A stretch of 64,000 nucleotides of DNA from Azolla caroliniana (lineage: Eukaryota; Polypodiophyta), in the NCBI GenBank assembly GCA_043228905.1, contig JBHGNT010000014.1:17918001-17982000 (forward strand), written 5' to 3'. Position 1 is the stretch's first letter; every line of letters begins with the position of its first letter. This document shows positions 1 to 14,400 of the stretch, one piece after another. The notes under the pieces were generated by a model. That model had not been told where the DNA came from and did no database searches. It was given only the letters and a program-made list of their open reading frames with translations. Position numbers and translations under genes: made by a program.

Positions 1-3000
1 CACGAGCAAGATTGCATCTCCCTTGGTCCAAGTCCATCTCGAGAACATAGTACAAATGTACCTCGACTACGATGTATTGTTCTTTTTCATCTATTTCAAC
101 TCCCACACAATAACATACTCTCTATTGTCGCCTTTCTCCCATTTACATGTATGTGTTCTAAGTTTATGTTAAGAGGTGTTGCATATCTGTCTTGAGGTCT
201 TGTGAGTCTTAAGAATGTGCAAGATGTGTATCCTTGTCTCTATGTTTGATGTCAATATGTCAAGTTTTATCATTCACATCCATTCTTAATGTGGTAGCTC
301 CAACATTTTGATCACAATTTGGATTGGTAGCTTCAACATAAGGTGAATGAATAATGATCACAAAAAGCTCTTAACAAGAAAAAACTCCTAGAAAAGGTAA
401 GTTCCCTCCCATTAATTGAAAGAGGGGCGTGAATGAATGAGATACATAAAGAACATATATGTAGGCCATTGAATGCAAATGATGTGTATGGATCATGAGT
501 GGATAACTAAGAAATAGATATAACCAGGTATAGATCGGTTAGAGACATATGCGGAAGTGTAAGATAAATATGAGATGTCGCCCAAATGTAAGTAGACGTC
601 TGGTGGCGAGCTTTTGTACAATCAACATAGGGTATATAGTAGTTGCAGATGATAGGATAATTTAGGCAAGGACTACTTGATAAGGGGACTAAAGTTGTGT
701 ACAGAAGGACATATTTAAGTAATGGAGTATATTCTTTTTTGGGGGGGGGGGGAAATGAACAAGACAAAAGGGTCTAGTAATTTATGTTGTTTTCTTGGAG
801 TTAAATGAAGCATGGAAAGATAGCCTCATCCAAAGGATGGTTGAGGAACACTATTAAGACAATGGACGAAAGTAATCATGACATCAATCCATAGTGCAAA
901 ACCAAGAATCGACCACAAGTTAGCATATCATAACCCCATGTGCTCAAATGAAAGTATTATGAGCTACGGCCCTGACAGAAAGTGGATTTGTAAGTACATC
1001 AAAAGAAACTCCTTTGTAGACCTATTCATAGGGAAAAAACAGGCGTTAGAAAGGGGGAAAGATCATAGAAGTAGAAAACAGCCTTCCATAGGTAGACTAG
1101 ACTCTCATAGTCATCCCTTCTTCTTATACTCAATCGTAAGTAGCACCAACAACAAGAACAAAGACTCATTACTTTAGGTCTAGAAGGACCAAGATCCCAA
1201 TAGACTCTTCTCTTTGTTGACATAAATTAGGGTTCTTGTAATATCCTTGCTCTTAAAGTCAACAGAACATAGGAGTAAATAATATTGTGCCTAGGGTCTC
1301 CAAACACATGATGTAGTAAGAATGTTTCAACCAAAAATTGAAAAATAGTCTCAAAGTTGAAACACACTTTAATTTTATGGGCTTAAAGTATGTTGTTCAC
1401 TCATAATTCCTAACTTATATGTTGATTTTTCCAGAACATCACAACCTCTCTACAATTTCCCTTCAAGAGTAAAGTTTTATGGTAGATTTTGTGTTACCTA
1501 GCAACATGTTCCAATGTTGGTATCCACAACGGTTCTATTGAATTGGTGGACCTCACACTTCTTTGCTCTAGGAGGAATGTCAAAAGTCTCAAATGGCCTA
1601 TTTGTGCATGGTGGATATTGTTACACAACGGAATGAGATGCCCTTTTTCTATGCATCTATGTACATAACGTGATTATGGATGAACAAAAAGACTTTATGG
1701 AAGAAAGAGAAGATTAGCATGGATATAGGAAGATGACAACATGCATTAACTCAAACCAAATGTTTAGAGTGGAAACCATGGAGCGAGAGAAGAAGTAAGA
1801 TTAATTGTGAAAAAAGAGAAGTCATGCAACAATCATAGAGAGTTTATTAGAATATGACTCTTAGTCGTAGCATACTGCAAATATATATTCACAAGAAAAC
1901 CAATTTAAATAATAAGTGGGTTCATAAAAATTTGTGTTGGAACCCAAGAATCCTCTTCGACTAATCAAGTGAACCACGAAGTTTTGTTTAACGTTTTGGG
2001 AAAACAAAGAGTGAATAAATACAATGAGAAGCATATTCCTTCAAGATTATGCGATTCTCTATCTCCTCGGCCCAAAGAGGGCCATGGAAGATAAGCATGT
2101 TATGTACATTTACTCCTTAAAAAATGTTTAGAATTTCGTATTCACTCTAAAGTTTTAAATTTTTCTAACCAAGGCAGATGACACCCACTGCATTTCAACA
2201 TCTTTCCCTTTTGTTTTCCATCAATACTTTCATGATATCAAAATATGTTTATTTCAAGTTCACATACCAAATAGTTATGTAAAGTATTGCTCATCATTGA
2301 AAACTTCAAAAAGAATATTGATTTAACAACTCTTGAGGATCTCCTCGATGTTTCGAATACATAAATGTATCTCTATTTCAATATGTATATTGTTAATCTC
2401 ATTGTAGGAGCACTCACTACTTATATTTCGCCAATAATTCCCTCTAGCCATTAGAAAAAAACTAACTCTATCACCATCAAATTATATTCGGTAGACGATT
2501 ATTTATTGCAAATGCTTTATGGAAAGAGTATAAAAGGTGAACCTGCCTTCATTTTCCATCTCGGTATGTGTGTAAGAGAATTACTTGTCACCTCCACAAT
2601 AAGTGCAAAATAACTTGGTTAAACGTTTAAATTGTTCAATAATCAGTTCGATTACATATCATTTGTTGTTTGATGTTGGAATTTCATGTTGGATGCATAT
2701 GTGGGGATCTCTTTTTGAAGCCAATATATATTGACGCAACAATGTATGTATACTATTTTGTGGACTTATACCAATATTATATTATGTTGTGTCGTTTGTG
2801 ACTTAGATTACCGATCAAGTAATAATGTTGGTCATTGAAGTCTAGTGGATAACACACAAATGAGCACATTCGAGTCATTGAATTACAAAATGAAAATTTG
2901 ACTCTTCTTCCAAAGTCACACTTTATGCCTAGTTTATATCATTGCTAATTTGCACTTTACATGCCATGGTAGGAACATGAATCACACGTCCTTAATCATG

Positions 3001-3387
3001 CAAAATAAAAAAACGTGTTAATATATGGGTGAAATAATACATTAAGTAGTTTGAGCATATTGACAATATGATCATCTAGATAAAGAGCTTACGAATAAAG
3101 AAACCATGTTTATATGTTACAATTATAAGGCTTTCTTTCACATGCTCCCTTTGGATAGCTTGAATAGTGTCGAGCATGATTTAGTGTTGTCGGGCTCACA
3201 GGCTTGGTTAAGGCATACAAAATAAGCAAGCTTGAAAGTATGTAATACACATGGCAATGTGGCAATGCTAAGTACCATGAGCATTTCACCATGAATGTAT
3301 ACGATTGATAGTTTACCTATATCTACGTAGCAATGCAAACATTCATCATATTTTCCATTCCCATGTTCAAATAATTACCAATGAACT
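1..3387. other. AT-rich intergenic DNA, no gene recognised
   Basis: I see no coding region, RNA gene or transposon that I can name here. Open frames are short (under 100 codons), overlap on both strands and have no recognisable motif. A run of about a dozen G near 740 is the only conspicuous simple sequence. The right end borders the stop codon of the minus-strand HIPP gene, so the last few hundred bases probably include its 3' UTR and polyadenylation region. Confidence 0.5.
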
Positions 3388-6300
3388 CTACATGATAGAG
3401 CAAGCATTTGGATTCTCATCACTAAAGAGTTGAGGTGGGTAAACATAATTCGAGACACTACTATAAGGTATGTACTCATACTTCTTTATCTCTAGAGTAG
3501 TATCCTCGGGGGTAGTAGGTGGTGTTGGTTCTTCTTTCTTGTCTTCCTTCTTTTCTTCTTTCTTCTCCTCCTCTTTCCCATCTATTGCCTTCTCTTCCTT
3601 TTTCTCTTCTTGTCCATCCCCTTCTTTCTTTTCGTCTTCTTTTTTCTCGGGTTCAGGTGCGGGTGGAGTCTCGACAACGGGCTTGTCTTCCCCTTTTGTG
3701 CCCTCTTCACTTGGCTTTTCAACACCCTCTTTTTTTTCTTCTTCCTTTTTCTCTTCAACGGGTTTCTCATCCTTCTCTCTTCTGGAGGTGGTGGAGGTGG
3801 AGGTGGGGGGGGCACTATTTCACATCGTTTCCCAGACCTTTTCTTCACCCTTTCACATAATTTGTTAGGATCAATGCCCTTCCCTTTCACAGTTACGAGG
3901 CTACTTGCCAAGTCCTCATCTACTTCCTTTACCCCTACATTATAAATGCAACAAAAAGAAAATTTTCCTTAGCAATATTTCAAAAAGGAAACCATTGGTA
4001 TCATAAACATTAAGGTCGGGCTTATAGTGTTTAGTCAATTGTTTTCACCTGTTTGATGTTTTATATTTAATCGAGCCCTCAAACTGTATGCATAAATATG
4101 CCAAAGAAATAAGTTATGAAACAACATCATATGCACTTTAATCAATGTATACAATGGTTGATGGGGTCAAGGACCTCTTCACCATTATACTAAGCATGTG
4201 CATGCACCATGTGCACCAGACCACACAAATTCATGCCAAACATGAATGAGTACATTCCACAGTGATAAAACCAAGAACATGGATTACCAACAAGATAATG
4301 AGAATCAATTCAATAACAGACACACATACATATAGGAACACATTGATTGAAACTTACCATCCATTTTCAATATGTTTCTCTTGATTTGCTTGGCACAAGC
4401 CCCACAATGCATGTGAACTTTCAACATGATCACAACTTCTGGAATAGGAGGAGGCGGCTACAAAAACAAGGGCAAAAGCAAAATGTTATTGTAATCATAA
4501 AAAGACAAGTTTCGAGCTCAACATCATTAATACCCTTGGTTAGTTATCACTAGAGGCAACTCATGAGGGTTCGATTAACTTTTGTGTCTTATATCATTAA
4601 CTACTAATGTAATTACCTCATGCTAGCACTTCGATAGATTAAGACCATTTTTCATAATATTTGGATCAAAATTTTAAAATCTTAACAACATGATCATAAT
4701 TAATATATTTAATGTTCGTTTTTTTTACCGGAGGAGTTTCCGCTTTTTTGGGGTCTTCTTCTGTTGCTTTCTTCTGATCCTCCTCTAGCTTTTTGGGGTC
4801 CGGGTAAATGAGGATCGTCCGTTTCCCACTCTTCTTTTTCACAGTTTCACATGTTATTTTGGGATCAAGCTTCCCTTTGATTGTCACCTTTTGCTCTTGC
4901 ATGTTCATTTCAACCAACTCTAATCCTGCAAAGTTTTAGTTTTTAAAGAAATAAGACATTATTACAATGTTAAACGATTCAAAGACTTGATGAAGTTGTG
5001 GGAGAAGGCGGATTCTGCTAATAAAAGGGTTATCACAATATGTTTTCCTTATTTTCCTAAATGCCCTTTGCTTGTCCCCCATAACAAATATTAATGTGAG
5101 TATGCTATTTGAGCAATCATCCAATCTAATTCATGATTCCATGTGCCATTTGACGATTTGATCTATGGTAAATATGTCCTATGTTTCGTTTTTTCCGAGG
5201 ACTACCATAGACCATTTTGGCACATGATGACAAGATAGAGGGCACTAGAGAAATCCAGAAAAACTCAAAAGTAACGCTTTCAAACTCATTTCCAGTTAAA
5301 AACAAGTGATCACGTGTTGAAGAACAAACTGACACCATTGCCTTTCCACTATCCCACGAGGGACTTTAGGAGTTCCATGTTGAGTTGAATCATTGCTAAA
5401 TATATAGCTAGATTCATGAGGTTAGCTCATTCAATTACAAGCCTACAATGATTGCAAGCATCATGCTTCAGAGTCTGGGGCAACAATCTATTCGATGTTG
5501 TCGATGCACATTACACTAAAAAACTCTTCATAAACTCAGTTTGAGATCCTCTTGGTGTGAAATTCTTCATGAATTTTGCATCACACCATAAGAACCTTTT
5601 TTACTTGCACTCATAATTTTTACTTGTTGACATGATCATGTCACTCGCAATGTCGAGATAAACTCTGTGAAGGTAATCGAGATCAAGATCACGCGAGTGT
5701 CAAAGTCTTTAACGAATTTTAGGCAAAGATCATCTAAAGCTCTTCACAATTCTAGTTTTAGATCATCAAAGCGATGATCATTCCAGAGTTTGCTACTAAA
5801 AAAAAACCAATGCCTTTACACAATTTGGAGTTTGAATGAAAAAAGAGAGTTGGTTCCTTATTTTAGTTTAGTAATGAAATAGAGTGCATACCTTAACTAT
5901 GATTGAGATACTCTCTATAAGTGATTAGTAAGCAATTAAGCCATTCTTCTAACATTATTAAGATATATTTGGTTTGAGTGATAAGGAGACATTGAGTTTA
6001 ATCATGGAGGTACTGGATTAAGGTCATTATGACACTGGATTTGCGAGACATAGGTTTGTTAATTATCCCTTGAAGATGCTTGATTAGCAACTAACCAAGA
6101 GATTTTGGTTAAGTGGTTAACCCCAGCTTAAACATGATTAGCATACCCAATGAATCCCGGAGCCCATGTAGTTAGTTATACAAGACTTACAAAGATCAAT
6201 CCCACATAGTTGGTGAGAATTAATCTAATTATTATACAGGGATATGATTAAGAAGGGTAATTACTGAAGGGAGCGAGAATGACGATGATTAGGGATGTGA

Positions 6301-7126
6301 TTAGTGCCAATGACTGAGATAAGGGATGGGATTAGTGTCAATGACTGAGATTAGGGATGGGATTAGTGCCAATGACTGAGATTAGGGATGGGAGTTGTGC
6401 CAATCACTGAGATTAGGGATGGGAGTAGTGCCAATCACTGAGATTAGGGATGGGATTAGTGCCAATCACTGAGATTAGGGATGGGATTAGTGATAATCTG
6501 TGAGATTACAGAAGGGATTAGTGAATGCAGGTATGCATATATATGTATGTATGTATGTGTAATATGTGAATACCTTTCAGTTTCTTGATGGCTTTCTTGA
6601 CTTTGGCCTTGCAGCCTTCACAGTGCATGTCTACCTGCAGGATTATGGTATTAGCATTCTCGTCCTGCTGCTCTGCAACTGCCTTCTTGGCCTCTTCCTG
6701 CTAAAAACTCATTCCATTTACACACCAATCCATCCCATTAGAGGGCCTCCATGAAGCATTAAATCCACACACAACCAGTCCTTTTTTAAGTACTTAATTC
6801 ACAGTAAATGAACAGGTCCAATCCATTCCTCACATTGGTTAATTGAGAGCAATCCATACATCCCATGGATTAATTGACAGCAATCCATACATACCATGGA
6901 TTAAGTGATCACATGAACTAATTTGAGTGCAATCCATGGATATTATATGGATTAAATGGTGCAGCAAATCCATTCATTACAAGGACTAGTTTAGAAAGGG
7001 CAGAGAATTGAAACCAGACAAAAGCCTAGGGATTGAAAGATAAGATTGAATCACACTGTGTTTAAGAATTATAGCTAACAAACCAAAATCAATCCATGGA
7101 TGCATCAATGGATTTACCTCTTGCAT
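3388..7126 (-). CDS. Heavy-metal-associated isoprenylated plant protein (HIPP), two HMA domains, apparent frameshift in last exon
   Basis: Five exons can be read on the minus strand, all with GT-AG borders: 7126-7118 (only Met-Gln-Glu), 6700-6574, 4925-4729, 4457-4358 and 3934-3388. HMA domain 1 spans exons 2-3, with metal-binding motif MHCEGC (Cys30, Cys33). HMA domain 2 spans exons 4-5, with MHCGAC (Cys129, Cys132). A proline run, a long Lys/Glu-rich linker and a C-terminal CSIM follow; CSIM fits a CaaX farnesylation box. The family is known to bind metal ions through the Cys pair and to attach to membranes or partners through the lipid. The exon lengths sum to 980 bases including the stop, one short of a multiple of three. 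The frame used by HMA2 and the proline run does not continue into the acidic tail: it enters a basic Lys/Arg-rich frame ending at 3582. One base appears missing between about 3765 and 3810. This may be a real mutation or a consensus error beside an 8-base C run. If it is corrected, the protein is about 326 residues. Confidence 0.85.
6287..6525. repeat. 31-bp minisatellite in HIPP intron 2
   Basis: Seven units of exactly 31 bp (starts at 6287, 6318, 6349, 6380, 6411, 6442 and 6473) plus a degenerate eighth. The unit begins gattagggatgggattag and continues with tgccaatgactga. It lies in the 1.65-kb second intron of the HIPP gene. Confidence 0.9.
6827..6916. repeat. Short duplicated block in HIPP intron 1
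   Basis: Two imperfect copies of a block of about 40 bp containing gcaatccatacat and ccatggatta, within the first intron of the HIPP gene. No function is visible. Confidence 0.5.
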
Positions 7127-7354
7127 TGTGCGAGATCAAATGAAAACTCTGCTCAAGAGATGATTGGGGAGGGTGAGAGTAAACTTTGGCTAAAAAACAA
7201 TAATCTGAGAATTGGGTTAAAATTGCAAGAAAAAAACTAAAACAAAAGCAAAACAAAGAGAGAGAAAAAAAACAGTGGAAGCAGCCTATGTTTGCCTTAT
7301 ATGATTATGATGGTGATGAAGATCAGAGTCTTTAATGGACGAAATATGTTCATA

Positions 7355-7431
7355 CATAACATACATACATACATATATGATACATACATACATAAACAAA
7401 TACATACATACATACATAAATACATACATAA

Positions 7432-7462
<31 letters not shown>

Positions 7463-7710
7463 CTTACAAAGTTACATGTATGCACACATTCAATACATAC
7501 CATGCAATGTATGCATGCATATGCAATTTCAATTGTACGGAAACATATATGTATACATACATTCATACATTTTCATGCATGCATACATGTACAGTGACTT
7601 ACATTCATAATTTCATGCATACGTTCATATACATAGCATAGCATGCATTTGTAAATCAATTGTATGAAAACACATACATACATACATACATACATACATA
7701 CATACATTTA
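7355..7710. repeat. CATA/TACA microsatellites upstream of HIPP
   Basis: Long runs of the tetranucleotide catacata occupy 7355-7465 and 7672-7708. They are separated by degenerate catg/cata DNA. They keep several frames open (Tyr-Ile-His-Thr repeats), which are not genes. They lie 230-580 bp upstream of the HIPP start codon, in what may be its promoter or 5' UTR. Confidence 0.9.
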
Positions 7711-8101
7711 TCCCCTGTTTGCTTTTTTGCTTTTTGCTTTTTGGTTGATTATTGCTTTACATACATTTATCTCCTGTTTCCTATTTTGCTTTTTTCCTTT
7801 TATTTCTTTTTGCTTTCTGCTTTTTGGTAGATTATTGCTCGCCCTTTTTTTCTCCCTTTTTTCTGTTTTTTTTTTAGGGTGAATTGTACAAATTTTCTTC
7901 ATTAATTTCATATTCCCTTCCCTTCTTTTTCTGTGGCTCTGTTTTTCTTCTTTTTATTATTTTTATTATTTTTGGGAAGGAGTGACCAAAATAATAATAA
8001 TAATAATAATAATTTAAAAATAGATAAAAAAACATTTTAATTTCCCAACCATTTCCTTTCATGTTTATATGTATATTAATTTGGTTCACTTTAATTTTTC
8101 T

Positions 8102-8485
8102 TCTCATATTTATTTGTCCCTTTTTCTTATGATTAGAAATTGTTTTGCTTGTTTTTATTTTAAATTTATTATTTTATTATCTATTTATTCCCCCATTTCT
8201 CATTATATTTATATGTCCCTTTTTTCTTATTATTAGAATTCGTTTTCCATTTTTTATTTTATTTTAATTTATTATTTATCTATTTATTTATTCCCCCGTT
8301 TCTCATTATTTTTGTATGTCCCTTTTTTTCTTATTATTAGAATTCTTTTTCCATTTTTTAGTTTAATTTAATTTATTATTTATCTATTTATTTATTCCCC
8401 ACATTTCATTATATTTATATGTCCCTTTTTTCTTATTATAAGAATTATTTTTTATTTTTTATTATATTATTATTCATTTATCCCC
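8102..8485. repeat. Tandem repeat of about 103 bp, 3.7 copies
   Basis: Units start near 8102, 8198, 8301 and 8402. Each carries tctcattatatttatatgt, a T-rich block with cttattattagaatt, and tatctatttatttattcccc. Spacing is 96-103 bp. The region is extremely AT-rich. A preceding run of (aat)n lies at 7989-8013. Confidence 0.8.
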
Positions 8486-11400
8486 CTTTTTTCTTTATGG
8501 ATTTGAGGGATGGAAATATAAATTAATAGAAATGTGAGGATGCCTCTCTCCCCTTCATTTCCTTTTTACTTAGTTTTTTATTTTTTTGCTCTTCCTTCTT
8601 CTTCTTCTTTTATTGGGCAATTCACACAATTTGTCTACCTCCTCAAAAAGCAATGGTAATATGCAACACACACACCCACATTATCACCCACCCACAAGAA
8701 AACCTCTTTTCTATGCTTGCGTCTGCATGTCGATCGATCGATCGTACACCTTACATGTGCTTCTTCGTCTAGAAAATGAGTAAAACAAAAAAACAAAAAG
8801 AAGAAGAAAAACCCAAACAATGTAATCATGTTGTATGTACAAAAGCATGACCTAGTGGGGAGGACATACCACTGTGCGCACACATACATGTATTCACATA
8901 TTAAATATCGATTCATGATGGTTTGGAGGATGAACTCTTGACTATCCATTCCTGAGGCACGAGTGAGGCCGACTCTTCTTAATGGTGACTTGATTGACAA
9001 GCTTACCGACTTACTAACTAACATAGCTAGCTAACTTTGTGAGTGGATGGATGGATGCCTTTTGATTGATGATGGGCACATATGAGTGGCGTTGAACCGT
9101 TGGTTGGCTTATTCAAACCTCAAGATGCACCCTTCAAATCTTATTAACATTACTCATCATTCATACCTTGTTGGGGTGCTTATAATGTGATTCGCCACAA
9201 ACATTCCACAAATGACTATGAGTTATAATACACTTCAAGATCATCTTTCTAGAATTGAGTTTCGATGTTTGAACATGTACTAAGCATCTTCAATCCCAAT
9301 TCCCTAGACTTTGGCATGATTAAATGTCGTCATTTCAAGTTTACATATATCTCTTATAAACAAATAAGAGTTGTCCATTCCACAATGCACAATTATACAC
9401 AACTAACATATAATCATGCATAAATTGTAACCACAAAACGCACACCAACAATCAATTGTGGATGTTTGCGAAGCAATTTCCTTGGATTCTAACTTGTATG
9501 CTTACATCACATTTACGTCACCCACTTGAAACTACAAAGCTAATATAGAGTCATTATCTTTTTTTCTTTGCATTAAATGTGAATGTGTGACACATCCATT
9601 ATGCTATTCTTTGCCAAGAAACATGGCTATATGTACTTTTAGTAAGTCTACTTGGGGAAGGTATCCCATAAGTCTGTTGTTGTTCTTGTAAATAAGACAA
9701 CATTTTCGATCATAACATCCTTTTGGCCACATTTTGATCTTTTAGAGCTGTTAATATACACGTGTCTTTCGTTTATTTCCTTCCTACTTTGATGACTACA
9801 ATGTACACAATTACACTAAATTAGTTGAAATGGTCAAATTAATGAGAACAATGTACAACGAGGCTCTATTCTTCATCCCAAAATGGTAAGATTGTGAATC
9901 CAATGAAGAGTGTTCAATCAATGAGGAGTATGGAGGTTGATCTACACTTGGGTTTCATAAATGGGCAATGTGTGTATATATATGATCTCATTTTATGTGG
10001 ATCAATGTATATAGATAACCTTACTCTATGTGTTTATGGATTTACTAGTATGCATGTGCATGCTAATTATAAGTCTTACATCATGAAAACATGCATACAC
10101 ACCTCACATGTTGACAAACATATATTTCGGTCGTGTCACATATGTACATGTAGTGAATATATGTAGAAATAACTTCTATTTATGCTCCACCTAAATATGC
10201 TTGTCCACACATTTTTGTTTTCAATACAATCTTACCTTGAAGGGAATTTCACATATTTTTAACTTTAGGTATGTTACCACCTATATTTATGAAAACAAAT
10301 ATGCAACTCAAAAGTTTATGGTTTTGTATGGTCCAAACCATTGTACAAACATTGATGCATGAGTATGAGAATAAGTTTGGATCAAAGAGTGAGTGATTGT
10401 CATGAGTATCGTCAATGTTGTTGCGCAAGTGGTCATGACAAAAGGGTACCAAAATCAGAGAGCATATCAATTAGCTAGAGCCTACTATCATGAGTACAAC
10501 GTACATCGAAATCTTAACAAAATTGGTGTTCTAGTGCCTTTTATTAGGCTACTAGTTGGTCATTCAAAGGTTGAAAGTTACCAAGTTATGATCAAGGTTC
10601 CATTGTTATATGTAATATAGGGTTGGAATTTATCGTAATTGTATGATCTTTGATTAAGACAAACTATATGCATGTGTGTGTGTGTGTGTCATCCATATGT
10701 ATACAATATAATCATTTTGCATCAGTATGAGTGCATGGGCATGTAAAATATAGCAAATAGATACAAGTTTGGTTTTACGTCAATGCTTAAACTTCCAATT
10801 AGTCAAAAGTAGGTACACAATTTAACATAATGAATTACGACATAAAACCAAAGCAAGCTTGCTAACGTAGTTTGATAAAGCTATGTAATCTATCACAACA
10901 TCGTACAAGTTATGAAGATTTCTAGTGAATCGATGAACTTCTTTTCAATAAACATTGAAAGTGGGAACCAATGCTCCATGCAATAACTCACTATTGTGCG
11001 ACGTGCATGTACAATTATCTCGAAAACCGGGTGATCACCCCTCAAACCCAATTACTCAGGTATTGCATTAACATTTTAACATACATACTTGATCACCTTT
11101 ACTTTTGGGAAGTACACACATTTGTTATTCTTATTCATATGTAATGATACAACATATGAGTCATGACAGCAAGGGCATCGAGATAATAAAGTGCTTGTTT
11201 GTGAAATGTCGACACTTCGCATATTAAAACAACTTCCTCCTTGAGACAAACTGTATCGGTCACACTCCATGGGGTAGTAGATTAAATGGTAGGAAATGTA
11301 CATTCCAAAGCTCTCGGATTACAAAAAGTATAGGTTTGACACGAAAATAGTCCAATGACATTAATACAAATTTATATTCTTGCCACTTGCATTAAAACAT

Positions 11401-14400
11401 AACTATAACGTGTATCTTCAAAAGACTATCGAGCTATACCTACAATATGGGCACACATATGTATGCCGCATAGCCATTGGTTGTTAGACATTGTGGTTGT
11501 TTGTAAAAATATCAAGTTGTACACAACACTCGAACTTTGGTTACCATATTCTAATAGACATATACCATATTACCGAATATCACACACCTATCATGCCGTT
11601 GGCCGAGAGATTCTTTTAATCCTTCCAAATCTAGAAAACACTTATTTCGAAAAATTTCTATTAAAAAATTTAATTGTGATACTGCGTCCTCAACATATTT
11701 AATAATTACTTTGGCAGTTCCTTTTAGATCTTTCCAAGTCAAGTAGAGTTGTGCTTTGGGGGGTTTTGTACATCAGACTTAGCAACTTGTTCGAAGTCTA
11801 ATCCAACATAGTTTACAAAATTTTCACATTTTGGACTCCATTATTGGTGTCCTTCTTTATGAAAAGTACTGGCAATAAGCTGGATAAAAAAAAAAGTTTA
11901 ACGAAAAGGGATAAGTAATTCATAAAGTTGACTTGTAAAGTAAAGAATTCATAAAGTTGCCATGAAAAGCACCATAAGGGTGACCGTTTTACTAATCACT
12001 AGTGCACATGCAATACTAGGAGCAACAAAGTTTGATCTAGAGAAAAACATAATGATTAATTAAGTTTAAGGTGAGCTATACATATGTGAATTCTCTTTTT
12101 TCCATCTGATTGAACAAGTTAGCATCAATCTACCATGCATGACAACAATAGAGGTTCCCATGAACTAGTGTTAGCAAACAAAAGTGATATGATCAACCTT
12201 CAATTGTTAATTGTTGTGTTCCTTTGCAAAGTTCTCCATGCATGAAATGCCTAGAACAACAAACATTGAACAAAGAGTTACATTATTTTTGTCACTCATA
12301 AGGTGGAAATGGTATGTGAGAGAATCCAATATGTTAAAACCCTGAAAGTGACATAAAGATTAATGGAGAGAATCCATATATACCATGAAAACATAAAGAT
12401 GGATGGTCACGATAAGAGATTCCTTTCTATACCATCTAACCATAAAGATGAACATCAAGACAATGCTTTATATCCACCTCATGTATGGATATAATAATAT
12501 ACTTGTTAATGCTTTGTCCTCAACAAAGCACACAAAACATGCATTTTTAGTATGTTAAGTGCATAATCATGGTGCTTTTCATTGGTGGATATATCTTTAG
12601 AGATACGGAGGATCAAGTGGTAAATGAAAAACCACATATACGTTTGGGCAACATAAACATCAAAAAACGTTGCAATTGACTAGCATATGCCAAGGATATC
12701 ACTTTTACTTTCTTTTATTGTGAATCCTTTCATAATGGTTGTCACAAAATTTTAAATTGACAATGAGGGTGGCTAACTCAAGCCATCTTTTTCTCTTCAA
12801 ATTGTGACTTGGTAGGCCCATTGATAAATAAGGTAAGGTATCGTCCTTTGTGTTAAAGTTATATCTAATGATGTAAACATAGCATATCCTTCTACAATTG
12901 TGGACCACATACTAACAATTAGACACAAAAGATGTTGAGTACGTACTAGCTAACAATGGTATGTGTTCATGCAATAGGATAGAGACTATACATAAGTAGT
13001 GACCCATGGGTTGCTCATTGATAGCAGTAGGATATACATGTCTTATAAAACATAGGGTTTGTTCATGTCCCTTCTATGGAATACTCGTTATATTTGTTTG
13101 TCTCCTATGCTAGGGTTACATTTATGGCTTTTAGAAAAGTACATAACAACTATCCAATAAATGAACGAATATGATACTTAATTGAAACGAAAGTTTGTCA
13201 TTATTGGAATTCTTGTAGGAAAACAAAATACATGCATTAATATGAAATGAATAAAGCCTAACATTATGAATCACAATGTTGTGTCCATTTTGAATTACCA
13301 AGACATGAAACCAAAGAAAAACGAAGTATGCATGTATATGGTGTGTGCATGAAGATGATTTTACGATGCATCATACACATGAATTATGTTGGGTTCCCAC
13401 CATTCATTGATTTCGTATGGTCTTGACGTTTCTAGAATTCTTAAATTTTAGCCATAAGAGAGTATCCAATTGATACCATCTTCCTTATGTGGCATTGAAT
13501 TATTGATAATGCATGCAATATGCTTCATGAATTTTTCCTTCCATAGCTTGACACATCATCCAAAGCGCAGTTGGTTGTTTTCATTTTGACTCTTAGGTGT
13601 TTGCATATCTCTTTTAGAGATTCTTTCTTTTACGTGACCACAAAAGGAGAATGTGTTATAACATTGAAAGTGAACATAATCATGTGAAGGTAATTTGACC
13701 CTTAGAAGAAGTGAAACAAATATGCCTCCAAATCTCTAAATTTGCATGATCATCCATCCGTTCTATCTCTTTGGCAATTAACATGCACATCTTTCTATTT
13801 ATTTGGTTTGCTCCACTGGTTAGAGTTATCCAAGAACTCTAAGCCGACCATGTTTGCGAGACACAGCTCACATGCACTTTCAAGAGTTTATAATGGATAA
13901 TGAGAAAACTTTAAACTACACAAACAATTATACTCCATCCAGATGAGAGCTTTCGTCAAAATTATCTCACTCCACCTTTATCACCTCACAACGAGTCCAT
14001 ACATATTGATGCAAGGATATCATATCTTCTATTTCCTTTGAGAGACAATAATCTAACTAAAAAAGGCAATGTTTCACAGGATTGCCAACACTTTGTTTAT
14101 CCCCAAGTCTTCTCTAAAAGAGATAATCTAGCCCTCCTTTTGTTTGTTTTGTTCAAAAGGCTCCCCTCTAAAGGAGATTGGATGGGTTTCTCTCAACCCT
14201 CCTTTTCTTTTTATCCATTTTATATTTTAGTTTTTGCTTATGTTTTTTTTACATGCTAGGTTGATTCCCGTTGCCCATCTTTCAACTTGTGGTCATAGCA
14301 ACCTCATTTAAAGGCATTAAAGCCATATTTATAAATCTATTTATCCATGCTTTGTCGGTGTTTTCTCTCTAATTTTCCCAAGTAGTCTGATAGAATTGTG

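Noticed and set aside
3470-3945. Three overlapping plus-strand frames rich in Ser/Phe or Gly
   Set aside because: Shadows of the Lys/Glu- and Pro-rich last exon of the minus-strand HIPP gene.
7292-7610. Open frames on both strands reading Tyr-Ile-His-Thr or Cys-Met-Tyr-Val repeats
   Set aside because: Produced by the CATA tetranucleotide, which has no stop in several frames. There is no start context, domain or splice support.
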